Under the pieces are notes generated by a model that worked only from the letters and a program-made list of their open reading frames with translations, searched no databases and was not told the DNA's origin. A program made the position numbers and the translations under genes. From Metaphire vulgaris (lineage: Eukaryota > Annelida > Clitellata > Crassiclitellata > Megascolecidae), in assembly GCA_018105865.1 (NCBI GenBank), contig CM030861.1, forward strand, positions 3,513,984 through 3,577,983: a stretch of 64,000 nt of DNA, in the 5' to 3' direction. Positions 55,581 to 64,000 of this stretch are shown here, one piece after another (within the stretch, counting starts at the first letter, position 1; the number at the start of each line of letters is the position of its first letter).

Positions 55581-57119
55581 CAGAGGCGTAGCGTGCACTC
55601 TAGCCGCCCCTGGAACGTGTTTAATCCGCCGCCCCAGGACGTAACAAAAATAAACATACATGATACAACGTCACACAGCATTATAGGACATTAGAACAAT
55701 AGACTATAGTCACAACTGTAGTGTAATGTAATACCTATGAAATTTAACTCCTGTAACAATACAAACAGTAACAAACTAATAGCTTCATAAGAAGTCAAAA
55801 AGATAGACTATAAATGTTACCATTAGTCTATTACTGTGGTTTGTTACGTCTGTACTGGGTAGAGAACATTTAAAATATTCTATTTAATACGAGCCCTTCG
55901 CGCTTTCACGGTGGCAAACTCACTAATAATAGCATCCAAGTCAAGCTTATCAATATACTTGTTTTCTATAGAAATCAGTGACAACGAGGACAACCTGTCT
56001 TCTAGCATTGTAGATCGCAAATAATTCTTTATTATTTTAAGCTTAGAAAAACACCTTTCGCAGCTTGCAGTGGAGACAGTAATTGTTAAGTAGATTCGAA
56101 TGCTCAAAACTAGGTACGGAACGGAATCTTGCAAGTGATGTTTTACCAACCATCTAAGTACGTCCAATAAAGTATCGCCTAATTGAACGTCTTCGCTGTT
56201 TTCGTGGAAAGAGTTCCCGCTAACCTTATGCAGCCTCCCTATCCTTCGAATTTCTGTTGTCAGTTCGGCGCAATCTATCTCGTCTCCATACTGGCATTTA
56301 AAAGCAGTCATTCGATCTTCGAAGTCATCGTGACGCAGCAATACGAGTGGATTTAAGAAACCGAATAAGTCATTTAATTCCTGCATTCCACTAAATCTTT
56401 GTTGCACTTCAGTCAAGAATCTGTCCAATGCTGAAAACATACATCGCCTTACTTCCTCAACAAAGCTCAACCCAGCGTCCCTTTCATTTTCGCCTGGCAA
56501 TCTTTTTCTTCGTCGTATACGTCGTTCTGTTGGAATGTCGTGGTCTTCGCAGATTTGCAGGGCTGCATCAACAGAACATTTGACTATCGCATCCCTCTCT
56601 TCCGCTAAAAAAGGACAAAAGATTGCATTTTTAGCGCAGTGCTCTAATGACAGACCTTTCTGTTGACAGTATGTCTGGACGGCCTGAGACTATTTTTTTT
56701 CCAAACGTGAAGGAAAGAAAGAAACGAAAACGATTGCATTGCGTCCAGGATACCTCGAGCGACGCCACGTGTATCAAGATTTTCTGCATTACCGCATAAA
56801 GATTCTAAAGCAGTGATGACTCCCTGAAATCCTGCATAAACGGCTTTCACAGAATTAGGTGTGCGCTCCATCGTGTTTGTATAACTCTTTTCACCGCAAT
56901 TTTTCTTAAGTACGTCCCACCGATGAGTGGACGCAGAGAAGAAAGTAAATATTCTCTCTAAAATTGTGAAGAAGTTCTCTGAAATCTCGGATGATCCCAG
57001 TCCCACGGCATTAACTCCGGCCAGATTTAAAGAGTGATTGCTACAGGGATTTTTGCCGCCCCCCCTTTGCCGCCGCCCCTGGAACTTTCCAGACTAACCA
57101 GTGGCACGCTACGCCACTG
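55581..57119 (-). mobile_element. hAT element inserted in Gypsy pol
   Basis: 1539 bp with a perfect 8-base duplication GATGGCAG (55573-55580 and 57120-57127). Ends are CAGAGGCGTAGCGTGC on the left and, inverted, CAGTGGCGTAGCGTGCC on the right. Both are followed by a shared (G)CCCCTGGAAC / GTTCCAGGGGC word. The interior carries the remains of a transposase on the minus strand. This insertion is younger than the Gypsy element. Confidence 0.95.
55880..57006 (-). pseudogene. hAT transposase C-terminal half (TTF/ZMYM-like type)
   Basis: Two minus-strand frames. The first (57006-56644) has SENFFTILERIFTFFSASTH and HRWDVLKKNC. The second (56500-55880) has PLVLLRHDDFEDRMTAFKCQ and LGDTLLDVLRWL, then the hAT dimerisation block SIRIYLTITVSTASCERCFS, followed by KLKIIKNYLRSTMLEDRLSS. 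The N-terminal zinc finger and first catalytic Asp region are missing or unreadable, so the element is non-autonomous. Confidence 0.85.
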
Positions 57120-57486
57120 GATGGCAGCGTACGGCGGCGTACGAAACACCACGTGAGATGGTCATCGGAACCTCCGTTAATATTCGAGGAAAGCAATGAT
57201 CTACAACAATCGGGAAAAGGAGAGGAAAATGGAAATGTCCTCTCGCGGCCACCGTACTTCTCACAGCGAGGCGATGAGCGGAACGATCAGCCAGCGCCGT
57301 CAGCGCCGCCAGCGCCACTCATTCAACAAAGCCATGCCTAAAGCCATCGTCTTCTCAATCTTCTGGCTCAACCCAAGTATCATACAATGAACAGCCGAGC
57401 GCTACTAGAGAAACACCAGCGCCACCTGTGGAACCCTATAGAACTAGATCAGGGCGGATTGTTAAGAAGCCCAGTAGATACAAATA
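57120..57486 (+). pseudogene. Gypsy pol C-terminal tail, separated by hAT
   Basis: After the hAT the integrase frame resumes at the duplicated GATGGCAG and stays open to 57341 (VRWSSEPPLIFEESNDLQQS, Pro-rich end). A +1 shift then leads to a tail ending PYRTRSGRIVKKPSRYK with TAG at 57484-57486. That TRSGR..K.P.RY wording is common at Gypsy pol ends. One indel near 57335 therefore breaks the tail. Confidence 0.8.
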
Positions 57487-57601
57487 GTTCTGACTTTAAA
57501 CACCAGGCGTATTTTGCGGATAACAAATGATGCATTTAGGCCTGAACTGCTATTGACATATTGATTAGTTTAAATTAGTTTAATTAATGATTAGCCTAAG
57601 T

Positions 57602-57614
57602 AAAGAGAGGGGGA
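57602..57614 (+). other. Polypurine tract
   Basis: AAAGAGAGGGGGA immediately before the 3' LTR start; expected primer for plus-strand DNA synthesis. Confidence 0.85.
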
Positions 57615-57833
57615 TGTAGAGTGATGGACACCACATAGGCCACGCCTACTGTCCAATAGATGAACACTTGACCAGCTAGGCATATAGAAGCCAGCTGTAG
57701 TAGCATTAGTTAGTAGTTGTTCTCCAGACGTTGATCTGAATAGAAGCACATAGTTATATCTAACTGTGTCTCTGATTGCTATAGTCTAAACCTCTATAGG
57801 CACTCAGTTATAGGCGTAACCAAGGACGCCACA
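57615..57833 (+). repeat. 3' LTR (219 bp)
   Basis: TGTAGAGTGATGG...ACGCCACA. Compared with the 5' LTR it holds extra short segments (for example TTGTTCTCC and CTCAGTTATAGGCGTAAC). Confidence 0.95.
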
Positions 57834-58257
57834 GAAAGTGCGTGGGAGAGTCGGTCTCCGATATCAGCTCGTTCGAAGAATCCAGTGAATCCCTCACGCG
57901 TAAATAATTATAGTTCCGGACTTCAAGTGTCATCGGCTGTAGTGAGGAGGAGTAGTTGAGTGTCATCGGCTGTAGTGAGGAGGAGTAGTTGATCGTCTGA
58001 AATGCAGAGGCGGTCATCTGAATAGAGTCCATCTGTGACTCGATCTCTTCGACGGTAGAGGGCATTGCAGCTCGCATTTCAGTGTTCGCAAAATCGCCTG
58101 TTTTCTCATTTATTTCTTCATCGTCCGCTGCTTCTTCTCCTTCTCTTGCTTCTGCTGCTTCAATCAGTTCGGAGGTGGGGGGTGAATCCACCAACGGCTT
58201 GGCTAGGCTCCGATCATCAACTGGAGCGGGGAGGGCGGAATTCGCATCGTCCCTTCC
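57834..58257 (-). pseudogene. Acidic minus-strand ORF3, N-terminal part
   Basis: Open on the minus strand from about 58257 to the Gypsy boundary, overlapping the end of ORF2 by ~55 bases in another frame. It reads SLAKPLVDSPPTSELIEAAE, then an acidic run (REGEEAADDEEINEK) and two exact copies of an 11-residue unit NYSSSLQPMTL (57925-57990 in DNA). ELISETDSPTHF follows at the break. The rest lies at 51175-51481. No family recognised. Confidence 0.6.
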
Positions 58258-59195
58258 GTGTATTCCTTTCTCACGACCTCAGGGTCAACGGCCCTGGTCG
58301 CAGTGCTCGGTGAGATGATTGTAATTGGATCCATCAGTGAGCAGGAATGCAAGTCTGCTTCAGAATCACTAGTCCAGCGGCTTTCTCTACGCTGTATAGG
58401 GATCGCAATGAATATTTCAAATTCATCCTCGTCGTCTCCATCGTCAAAATTATTCGCAATTTCTTCTTCAAAATCATTCGCCAAATCGTCTGCAGCTTCA
58501 AAATCGCTCGCAATATCGCCAATAGCTTCATTTTTATCGTATAATGATCTCTCATTTCCACAGAATGAATAGCAAAATTTTTCAGAATTGCTTGCTTCAG
58601 AATCGTCTGTTTCCTCGTCTGCTTGATCAAGCATAGATTCGCTTCCGACATTCTTCGTTGATTCCTTGTTGAGAATCAATCTCAAGCATGTTTCATTCTC
58701 AAATTCAGTGTCATTTTTGAATAACTCCACAACTGCCGTTAAAATTTCACCTTTCTCGTCATCATCGTCGGCATTTGCATCTTCAAATAATCTCTTATTT
58801 CCACAGTATAAATTACAAAAATCTTCAGAATTGTGTATTTCAGAATTTAATTTCTCAATGTAAATGCTCTCGGTTGATGCTTTATCACGGCAAACAACAA
58901 CATTATAATATGATTCGTGTGACGTCGACATACCTCGTAGTCGGAAATTCTTCGCTGAATGGTTCGAGCGCACATTCAGATTGCTGTCTTCGCTGTCGTT
59001 CTGCAAACAGTGTCGGTCACTTCGCGCTCGCCTTCGTGGCGGAAATTCTCGTGGCGCCAGGTTTCTCATCTCTTCTAGATGACTCCGGCGCTGCTTCGAT
59101 TCGCTGACAGTGGTCATAATTTCGGCTGCTTTCCGTGCGCGTTCTCGGCGGGAATTCATGGGGCAGCTCTTCCATCTTTTCGCTGGCGTCATCAA
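58203..59195 (-). CDS. Acidic minus-strand ORF2, unrecognised
   Basis: 330 codons. Residues 1-70 are basic (SRRERARKAAE, PPRRRARSDRH). From residue ~100 the protein is strongly acidic (ANADDDDEKGE, FDDGDDEDEFE). It contains two copies of a Cys motif: SEDFCNLYCGNKR (~122) and SEKFCYSFCGNER (~203). Each is followed by a short L(F/Y)(E/D)xN phrase, and the unit is ~81 residues apart. No transmembrane segment, zinc knuckle, protease or RT is visible. It overlaps the gag-like ORF1 and ORF3 in other frames, so it may once have been joined to them. Function unknown. Confidence 0.55.
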   Translation of the reverse strand: MMTPAKRWKSCPMNSRRERARKAAEIMTTVSESKQRRSHLEEMRNLAPREFPPRRRARSDRHCLQNDSEDSNLNVRSNHSAKNFRLRGMSTSHESYYNVVVCRDKASTESIYIEKLNSEIHNSEDFCNLYCGNKRLFEDANADDDDEKGEILTAVVELFKNDTEFENETCLRLILNKESTKNVGSESMLDQADEETDDSEASNSEKFCYSFCGNERSLYDKNEAIGDIASDFEAADDLANDFEEEIANNFDDGDDEDEFEIFIAIPIQRRESRWTSDSEADLHSCSLMDPITIISPSTATRAVDPEVVRKEYTEGTMRIPPSPLQLMIGA

Positions 59196-59460
59196 CGCAG
59201 TGACGTTCGAAAGCTTCTAACAGAGCGCTCGGGCTCTGACGCTGGGCACCAGTCAAGTTCATCTCCATGTAGAAACAGAAAGCGCCTGTTCCCAGGAAAC
59301 ACAGCAGAATCGCGGCCTGTCGAGCTTCGTCATCACGGTCGATTCCAACCGCTTTCGAATACTCCAACCATTTCTGTGCGAAATTCTTCCATTCGCTCGC
59401 TAGATCGGTCGCATCCAGGTTCAGTGCCTCTGGAATTTGAATGTTCGACGCAAAAGACAT
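59017..59460 (-). CDS. Gag N-terminus-like ORF1, minus strand
   Basis: 147 codons starting MSFASNIQIPEALNLDATDL. The first ~95 residues align by eye with the Gypsy gag start at 51762: the same spacing of N-x-x-EW, (A/V)QAAILL, GT-A-x-CxxxE, L-x-x-AQR and ALLEAFERHCV versus LLEAFEQHCV. The similarity stops at that ERHCV point and an unrelated basic tail follows. A primer-site-like word lies 60 bases upstream (59520-59531). This is therefore a second, non-identical gag copy leading a locus without pol. Confidence 0.75.
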   Translation of the reverse strand: MSFASNIQIPEALNLDATDLASEWKNFAQKWLEYSKAVGIDRDDEARQAAILLCFLGTGAFCFYMEMNLTGAQRQSPSALLEAFERHCVDDASEKMEELPHEFPPRTRTESSRNYDHCQRIEAAPESSRRDEKPGATRISATKASAK

Positions 59461-59519
59461 TTCGACGCCGTACAGTGTTCGAAGCTGTTACGATCGAAAT
59501 TCTTAATCTACTTAACTAA

Positions 59520-59531
59520 CTTCTGACACCA
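59520..59531 (-). other. Primer binding site of the minus-strand gag locus
   Basis: TGGTGTCAGAAG on the minus strand, matching the first ten bases of the Gypsy PBS at 51660. Sequence upstream (above 59532) does not resemble the Gypsy LTR and has no obvious CA end, so the LTR is lost or different. Confidence 0.6.
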
Positions 59532-59752
59532 CGGCAGGGGCCGTGGCCCCAAGGAAATGAAGAAATAATGTAAAAAATAAATAAATAAATGTAAAATGTG
59601 CAAAACATTTGGCAAAATGTACCTAAAAATTTGGCCAAAACGCCAAATATTTGTCAAAATTTTTGTAAAAAATGCCCACAATTTGGCAAAAATTGCCCTT
59701 AATTTGGCCACAAAGTTATCTCTGCCCCCAAGAAAATTGTGAAATGACGCTA

Positions 59753-59835
59753 CTGGTGTTGGCCTTGGCCTCGGACCTGCTGGCCTTGGCCTTGGACCTC
59801 CTGGCCTTGGTCTTGGACCTCCTGGCCTTGTGTTA
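59753..59835. repeat. Minisatellite, ~24-bp units
   Basis: About three and a half units of GGCCTTGG(C/T)CT(T/C)GGACCT(G/C)CT. AT-rich TTTGGC(A/C)AAA words occupy 59600-59700 before it. Confidence 0.85.
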
Positions 59836-59895
59836 CAAGTCCTTGACCTCGCCTTGGCCTCGAAAGTTGTGGCCTCGACTCCAAGTCTGTTGTAT

Positions 59896-61930
59896 AGGCC
59901 CTACTGGACTATTTATATAGCGCCGTAAGGGCTCTTTGCAGAGGGCATGACTCCCTAAACAGATGGCTTTTTAGCCTGCTTTTGAAGATGGGCCGAGCTT
60001 TAATCCTCCTTATTTCAGGTGGGATGGTATTCCACTTGAGTGGTCCGCCTCGGGAGAAGGCGCGATCACTGAGGGTTGGAATCGTAAGCGGTTTCGGGAC
60101 AGCGAGGTCAAGAGAGGACGCTGATGTCAGTGGTTACAGGTGGTAGCCGCCCCAGCTATGACTGCCCCGGTTATGACCGCCCCAGTTACTCTATGGGTTT
60201 TGACGAAAAGCAGTGTACCCTAACCCATACGGGGTCATATAATTAATTATTAATAAATAATAATAAATTAATCATTACCCACGCCATAAATTAATCATTA
60301 CCCACACCATAAACCAGACACGAAACACTAACCCTAAACGATACTGACGGCAGCCATAGCTGAGGCGGTCATAACGGGGCGGTCATAACCGGGGCGGTCA
60401 TAGCTGGGGCGGCTATAATGTGATACCGTGTCAGGAGTCGCTCCAAGTACTTCGGACTGGCTTGGCCGGTGATGATGCCGAGAATTATTAGGCATCTTTT
60501 GAAGATGATCCTCTCCCAAACTCGGAGCCAGTGGAATCTGTCTCTCATAAGAGGTGTTATGCTCGCCCGGCGATCCTGACGGTAGATTAGCCTGGCGGCG
60601 ACGTTTAGGATAGTCTGGATTTTTGATGTTAGGTAGTCTGGAATACCACAAACGAGACTGTTGCAATAGTCAACAGCAGAGACCACCATAGCGAGAACAC
60701 ACTGTAAGGTGGCAGAGGTGGAAAGTGTTTTCCTGACTTCCCGGAGCCTGCAGAGTTTGTACATGCAGCTTTTTGTTAGGCCTGCGATGTGATCAGCGAA
60801 GGAAAGTGAAGTGTCAAGTGTGACACCAAGGAGTCGTATCTTACCAACCGGCTCAATCGCTTCTCCCGTGAACTGGAATGGAGACCGATGGAATCAGATG
60901 TAGCCTGTTGGAGGCAGCAAACCAGATAAATTTTGTCTTGCTGGGATATAAGAGTAGTCTGTTTTCTAGCATCCATTTTCGTATGTCGTCGATGCAGTAT
61001 ACGACTCTGTCTTTCGCCGCTGATAGGTCATTGGGTGTCGTCGCCAGGTAGACCTGGAAATCGTCGGCATATGTATGGTGGAGTACACCGTGTGCCTTGA
61101 TCAACTTTCCGACATCCGCAATGTAGAGCGTGAAAACCAGCGGTCCGAGAACCGAGCCTTGTGGGACCCCACTGATCAGCGTCGTGGGATCAGATGTGTC
61201 CCGATTTATGGCCACGAACTGGCAGCGGTCGCTAAGATAGCTGTGAAACCAGGCTAGGGCAGGGCCTACAATGCCGTAGGTTTTCCAGTCTGGTCAAAAG
61301 GATGGTGTGGTCGACCGAATTGAACGCAGCCGTGAGGTCCAAACTCGCAAGGGCAACCAGTTTATGGTTGGCGACACACTCATTGATGTCATTAAGAACC
61401 TTTAGCAGTGAGGTCTCGGTCAAGTAGTGACTCCTGTAGGCCGACTGTAACTCAGGCGGATTATTTTCAGTCAGGTAGACTACTATTTGACCGGAGACTA
61501 TCCTTTCAAGCAGTTTAGAGAGAAACGACAGGTTTGATATATATTATAGGTCTATAACTAGCCGGTTCGGATGGATTCAGAGTGGAGGCCTTCAGGCAAG
61601 GTCTGATGACGGCACACTTCCAGGGTGTCGGGAAGTGACCAGACTCAAGTGAGACGTTCAGCAGATCAGTCACGAAGGGTGCGAGTGGAGTAATACACTT
61701 TTGTAGCAGCCAGGTCGGGAGTGGGTCGAGGAGACACTGCTTCAGAGGTGCCTGGTGGACTAATCGAATGACATCGGCGAGTGACTTTCCCAAAGGTAGC
61801 GAATTTCTCCGTAGTGGAGCTGAGAAGGAATGATGGGGGACCGGCGGTCATCGTCTCGGCGCGAACTTTGTCGACTTTCGCCTCAATATGGGCGTGGAAG
61901 TCCTCGGCGCTAAAAGACAAGGTCATTTAT
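59896..61930 (-). mobile_element. L2/CR1-like LINE, 5'-truncated, split by a MITE
   Basis: Minus strand from 61926: SFSAEDFHAHIEAKVDKVRA, then DPLPTWLLQKCITPLAPFV. Motif A has Asn in place of the second Asp of the usual FD.VDH (DLTAAFNSVDH, about 61330). [20 protein letters not shown] (61160-61105) and HTYADDFQVYLATT (about 61080-61040) follow. VDYCNSLVCGIPDYLTSKIQ (60680-60620) and the L2 3' end GGCGCTATATAAATAGTCC at 59905-59925 close the copy. The MITE at 60144-60415 interrupts the C-terminal region. Same subfamily as 32250-32905. Confidence 0.9.
60144..60415. mobile_element. MITE with TAGCCGCCCCAGCTATGAC ends
   Basis: 272 bp with perfect 19-base inverted ends. Since they begin TA, a TA target duplication is likely. 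Each subterminal zone repeats ATGACCGCCCC(G/A)GTTA two to four times. An AT-rich centre has TTAATCATTACCCAC twice. No coding frame. Confidence 0.85.
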
Positions 61931-61937
61931 TTAATAT

Positions 61938-62031
61938 TGGATAAGAACTGTGTTAAGCGCTCTTGTTGTAGGCCTTAGCCTTGTCTACTGCGATATATAA
62001 ATTGTCAGTAAATAAATAAATAAATAAATAA
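61938..62031 (+). mobile_element. L2-type 3' tail only
   Basis: GTTAAGCGCTCTTGTTG...CTGCGATATATAAATTGTC and an (AAAT)n tail. It is placed head-to-head against the 5' end of the minus-strand LINE. A very short 5'-truncated insertion. Confidence 0.8.
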
Positions 62032-62399
62032 TTTTTTAAAAAAGTAGACCAATGTTATTAATTCATACATGCAACCTCTTTCTTCAGAAAACCATGACAG
62101 AACACAAGGTCAAACAACAAGCTTATCTTAATTAATACATAAAAGTAAAGGTAGTCTTGTACAGTTGTACTCGAAAGAGCATAGGGTTTCTGGCGCTGAT
62201 CTCCAGTAGTAGGCATACAGTATGGTAAATAGTAAATACTATGCAAAATTCCTTCAGAATGATCCTGAAATTTGCGCCCTTGCTAGATTTATGCCCTCTG
62301 CAGCGGCACCGCAGACACCACCCTTTGTATGGCTCTAGACTTTCCATTTGCTTTAATTGTTCAATGATTATACAAGTTGCAACTTTATTACCATGTAAA

Positions 62400-63292
62400 T
62401 CATAACTCATGCTAGAGCGAGCAATGGAGAGACTAGAAGAGGAAGAGGGGGGAGAAATAAACATCCAGGGGAAGACACTGAAAGATTTGCGATTTGCTGA
62501 CGACGTCGATCTCATGTCCTTCACGCAAAGTGGACTACAAAAGATGTTGAATACATTAAATGAATAGAGTAAAAGGTTAGGTCTCGAAATCAACGTCGAA
62601 AAGACAAAAGTCATGGTGGCAGGTAGAGTGGAGGAGCCGGTGGTAATCACCTTAGACAGCACCCAGTTGGAAACGGTCGAGCAGTTTGCATACCTGGGAA
62701 GCTTGGTGCGTGCAGATGGGAATTGTAGTCAGGAGATTAGAAGGAGGATTGGTCTGGCCAGCTCAGCATTGGGTCGCCTTGGCAAACTATGGAGCTCTGG
62801 AAAGATCTCCCTCAAGACAAAGCTCCAACTTTTACGAGTCTGTGTCTTCTCTGTGCTCCTTTATGGAGGACACTTGGACACTGAAAAAGGATGACTGCAG
62901 GCGACTCCTGGCTTTCGAAATGCGATGCTACCGACGGCTTCTTAAGATATGGTGGGGAATGAAAATCACGAATAAAGAAGGAGAAGAATCAGGATCGACA
63001 GTGATGTGATAAACACAATCAAAGAAAGGAAGCTCCAGATGTTTGGTCATGTCAGTCGCATGGAGGAGAAAAGAATTCTGAACGTTGCAATGGAGGGAAC
63101 AATGGAGGGAACACGCCCTCCTGGAAGGCCCAGAAGATGATGGTTCGACGACATCAGAGAGTGGACGGGATTAAATCTTGGAGGCAATACGTGCGGCACT
63201 AGACCGCGAAAATTGGAAAAGAATCGTTCAGCATGCTACTGGTCTCGACGGTTCCTGAGGGGACTATGAGCTGATGATGATGATGAAATCAT
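62400..63292 (+). mobile_element. RTE-like LINE, RT end and C-terminal domain
   Basis: Plus strand: INIQGKTLKDLRFADDVDLM (RT motif C, 62458-62515), then EINVEKTKVMVAG, EQFAYLGSLVRADGNCSQEI and KTKLQLLRVCVFSVLLYG. After a shift come FEMRCYRRLLKIWW, KLQMFGHVSRMEEKR and PPGRPRRWFDDIREW, with a (TGA)n tail at 63277-63290. One stop and two shifts. The minus-strand 176-codon open frame over it is antisense. Confidence 0.85.
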
Positions 63293-63692
63293 AACTGAAC
63301 AAACAACTATAGACTGAAGCAAATGATATTATTAGGATATAAATATAATGCACAATTAATTGCCATATACTAACATGCAAAACCTAACCTAGCAAGTGCC
63401 TACAAATTTGCTAGTTTATAGACAAGTGTTTCATTTCCCGACTACAAGTATAGACAACATTCAACGTTCTTTAGATCTGTGTTTTCTTTATTTAGTGTTG
63501 TATGCTGACAGATGAGCAAAACATATTCAGCTGCATAACGTCCCACTATTTCTTTACTTTGACCACACTCTATTAAGGCACATCTCTAAGAAAAAAAAAC
63601 ACCAATCACAAACATGAATCACCAAATTTATATAAGGCAAAGCTGTTGATCCCGTGAAGGTTCTGGGGTCCAGACCCTCACTAAAATTTTGT

Positions 63693-63910
63693 TGTGAGGG
63701 TCCATAAGGATTGGACCTTCACAAAAATCTTAATAAATATATATTGTACTGTTGTACGATTATTTAATAAATTGATGTGCCGGAACGAAAACACACGTAG
63801 ATATTACCAGCAAATGGTATTTTGGAACATTAATGGAACTGTAAGAATTATGCTAAAAGGGTTAGGGTTTAAGGTTAGGCTTATGCACAACAATGGGTGG
63901 ACCCTCACAA
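63693..63910. mobile_element. Possible small MITE (TTGTGAGGGTCCA ends)
   Basis: Perfect 13-base inverted repeat TTGTGAGGGTCCA at 63693-63705 and 63898-63910. A further GACCCTCAC word lies outside the left end, and no target duplication is visible, so the limits are uncertain. Confidence 0.45.
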
Positions 63911-64000
63911 CTTTTACTACAGATTGACGCCACCGATATAAGGACATTATCAAATAATTTCACCAATAACCAAATGCAATTCATTCAGTCATTCAAACAC

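Larger units (their letters stand above)
51482..57833 (+). mobile_element. Ty3/Gypsy LTR retrotransposon, complete, with nested hAT
   Basis: 6352 bp between a 5-base target duplication GAAAG (51477-51481 and 57834-57838). Order: 5' LTR, tRNA primer site, gag-protease, RT-RNase H, integrase, a hAT insertion, the pol C-terminus, polypurine tract, 3' LTR. No envelope frame is seen. The gag start (MAIASHIPLPAKLNL) and lack of a chromodomain resemble the Mag/K02A2.6-like group of invertebrate Gypsy elements (inference). One frame change, one stop and the hAT disable pol. Confidence 0.95.

Noticed and set aside
51482..57833. An envelope-bearing endogenous retrovirus
   Set aside because: No env-like frame exists between integrase and the 3' LTR; the space is filled by the hAT insertion and the pol tail.
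62132..62662. 176-codon minus-strand open frame
   Set aside because: Its upper half is exactly antisense to a LINE RT segment on the plus strand. No motif in the rest.

Overview
This window looks like nuclear DNA from a repeat-rich invertebrate animal genome. I see no prokaryotic operons, rRNA or CRISPR. I do see spliceosomal exons, L2/CR1-like and RTE-like LINEs, tRNA-derived SINEs, a complete Ty3/Gypsy LTR retrotransposon, and many hAT-like, piggyBac-like and Tc1/mariner-like non-autonomous elements. I cannot name the species from sequence alone. TTAGGG-type tracts occur only inside a transposon family and do not mark a telomere.

The only host gene I can support is on the plus strand. Five exons (6825-7135, 16318-16374, 40349-40524, 47110-47413, 47635-47701) have good splice signals and mutually compatible phases at all four junctions. 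They end in a stop codon, followed by AATAAA at 47989. They encode the C-terminal part of an Arg/Ser-, Gly- and Asp/Arg-rich protein, probably a nuclear RNA-associated protein that I do not recognise. If this model is right, nearly everything between 7.1 and 47.1 kb is intronic transposon debris. The 5' exons are upstream of, or hidden in, the first 6.8 kb.

Layout. 1-3 kb: an L2/CR1-like LINE, then an RTE fragment with an inverted 5' part. 3.06-5.33 kb: a DNA transposon with its own terminal inverted repeats (TIRs) carrying a broken transposase-like gene. 6.1-6.8 kb: SINEs. 7.8-8.8, 18.3-19.3, 22.0-22.9, 43.9-45.0 and 48.1-48.7 kb: piggyBac-like elements in TTAA sites. 9.3-14.6 kb: RTE-type LINE copies, two of them interrupted by members of a family full of GGTACC palindromes. 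19.3-26.7 kb (minus): two broken copies of one transposon-associated gene, one split by a hAT MITE and an L2-tailed element, the other by a 2.7-kb LINE. 28.9-47.1 kb: more L2/RTE LINEs with nested MITEs. 49.3-50.3 kb: a LINE tail and a perfect hAT MITE.

51.2-59.5 kb is the most layered part. A 6.35-kb Gypsy element (51482-57833, 5-bp target duplication GAAAG) carries a 1.54-kb hAT element (target duplication GATGGCAG). The Gypsy element has itself landed inside a minus-strand, gag-derived locus. That locus has a primer binding site, a gag N-terminus and then unusual acidic open frames with no visible pol. 59.9-63.9 kb holds LINE remains and MITEs.

Almost every mobile coding region is broken by frameshifts or stops. 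The Gypsy element is the best preserved: gag-protease, RT-RNase H and integrase are long and open, broken by one frame shift, one stop and the hAT insertion.
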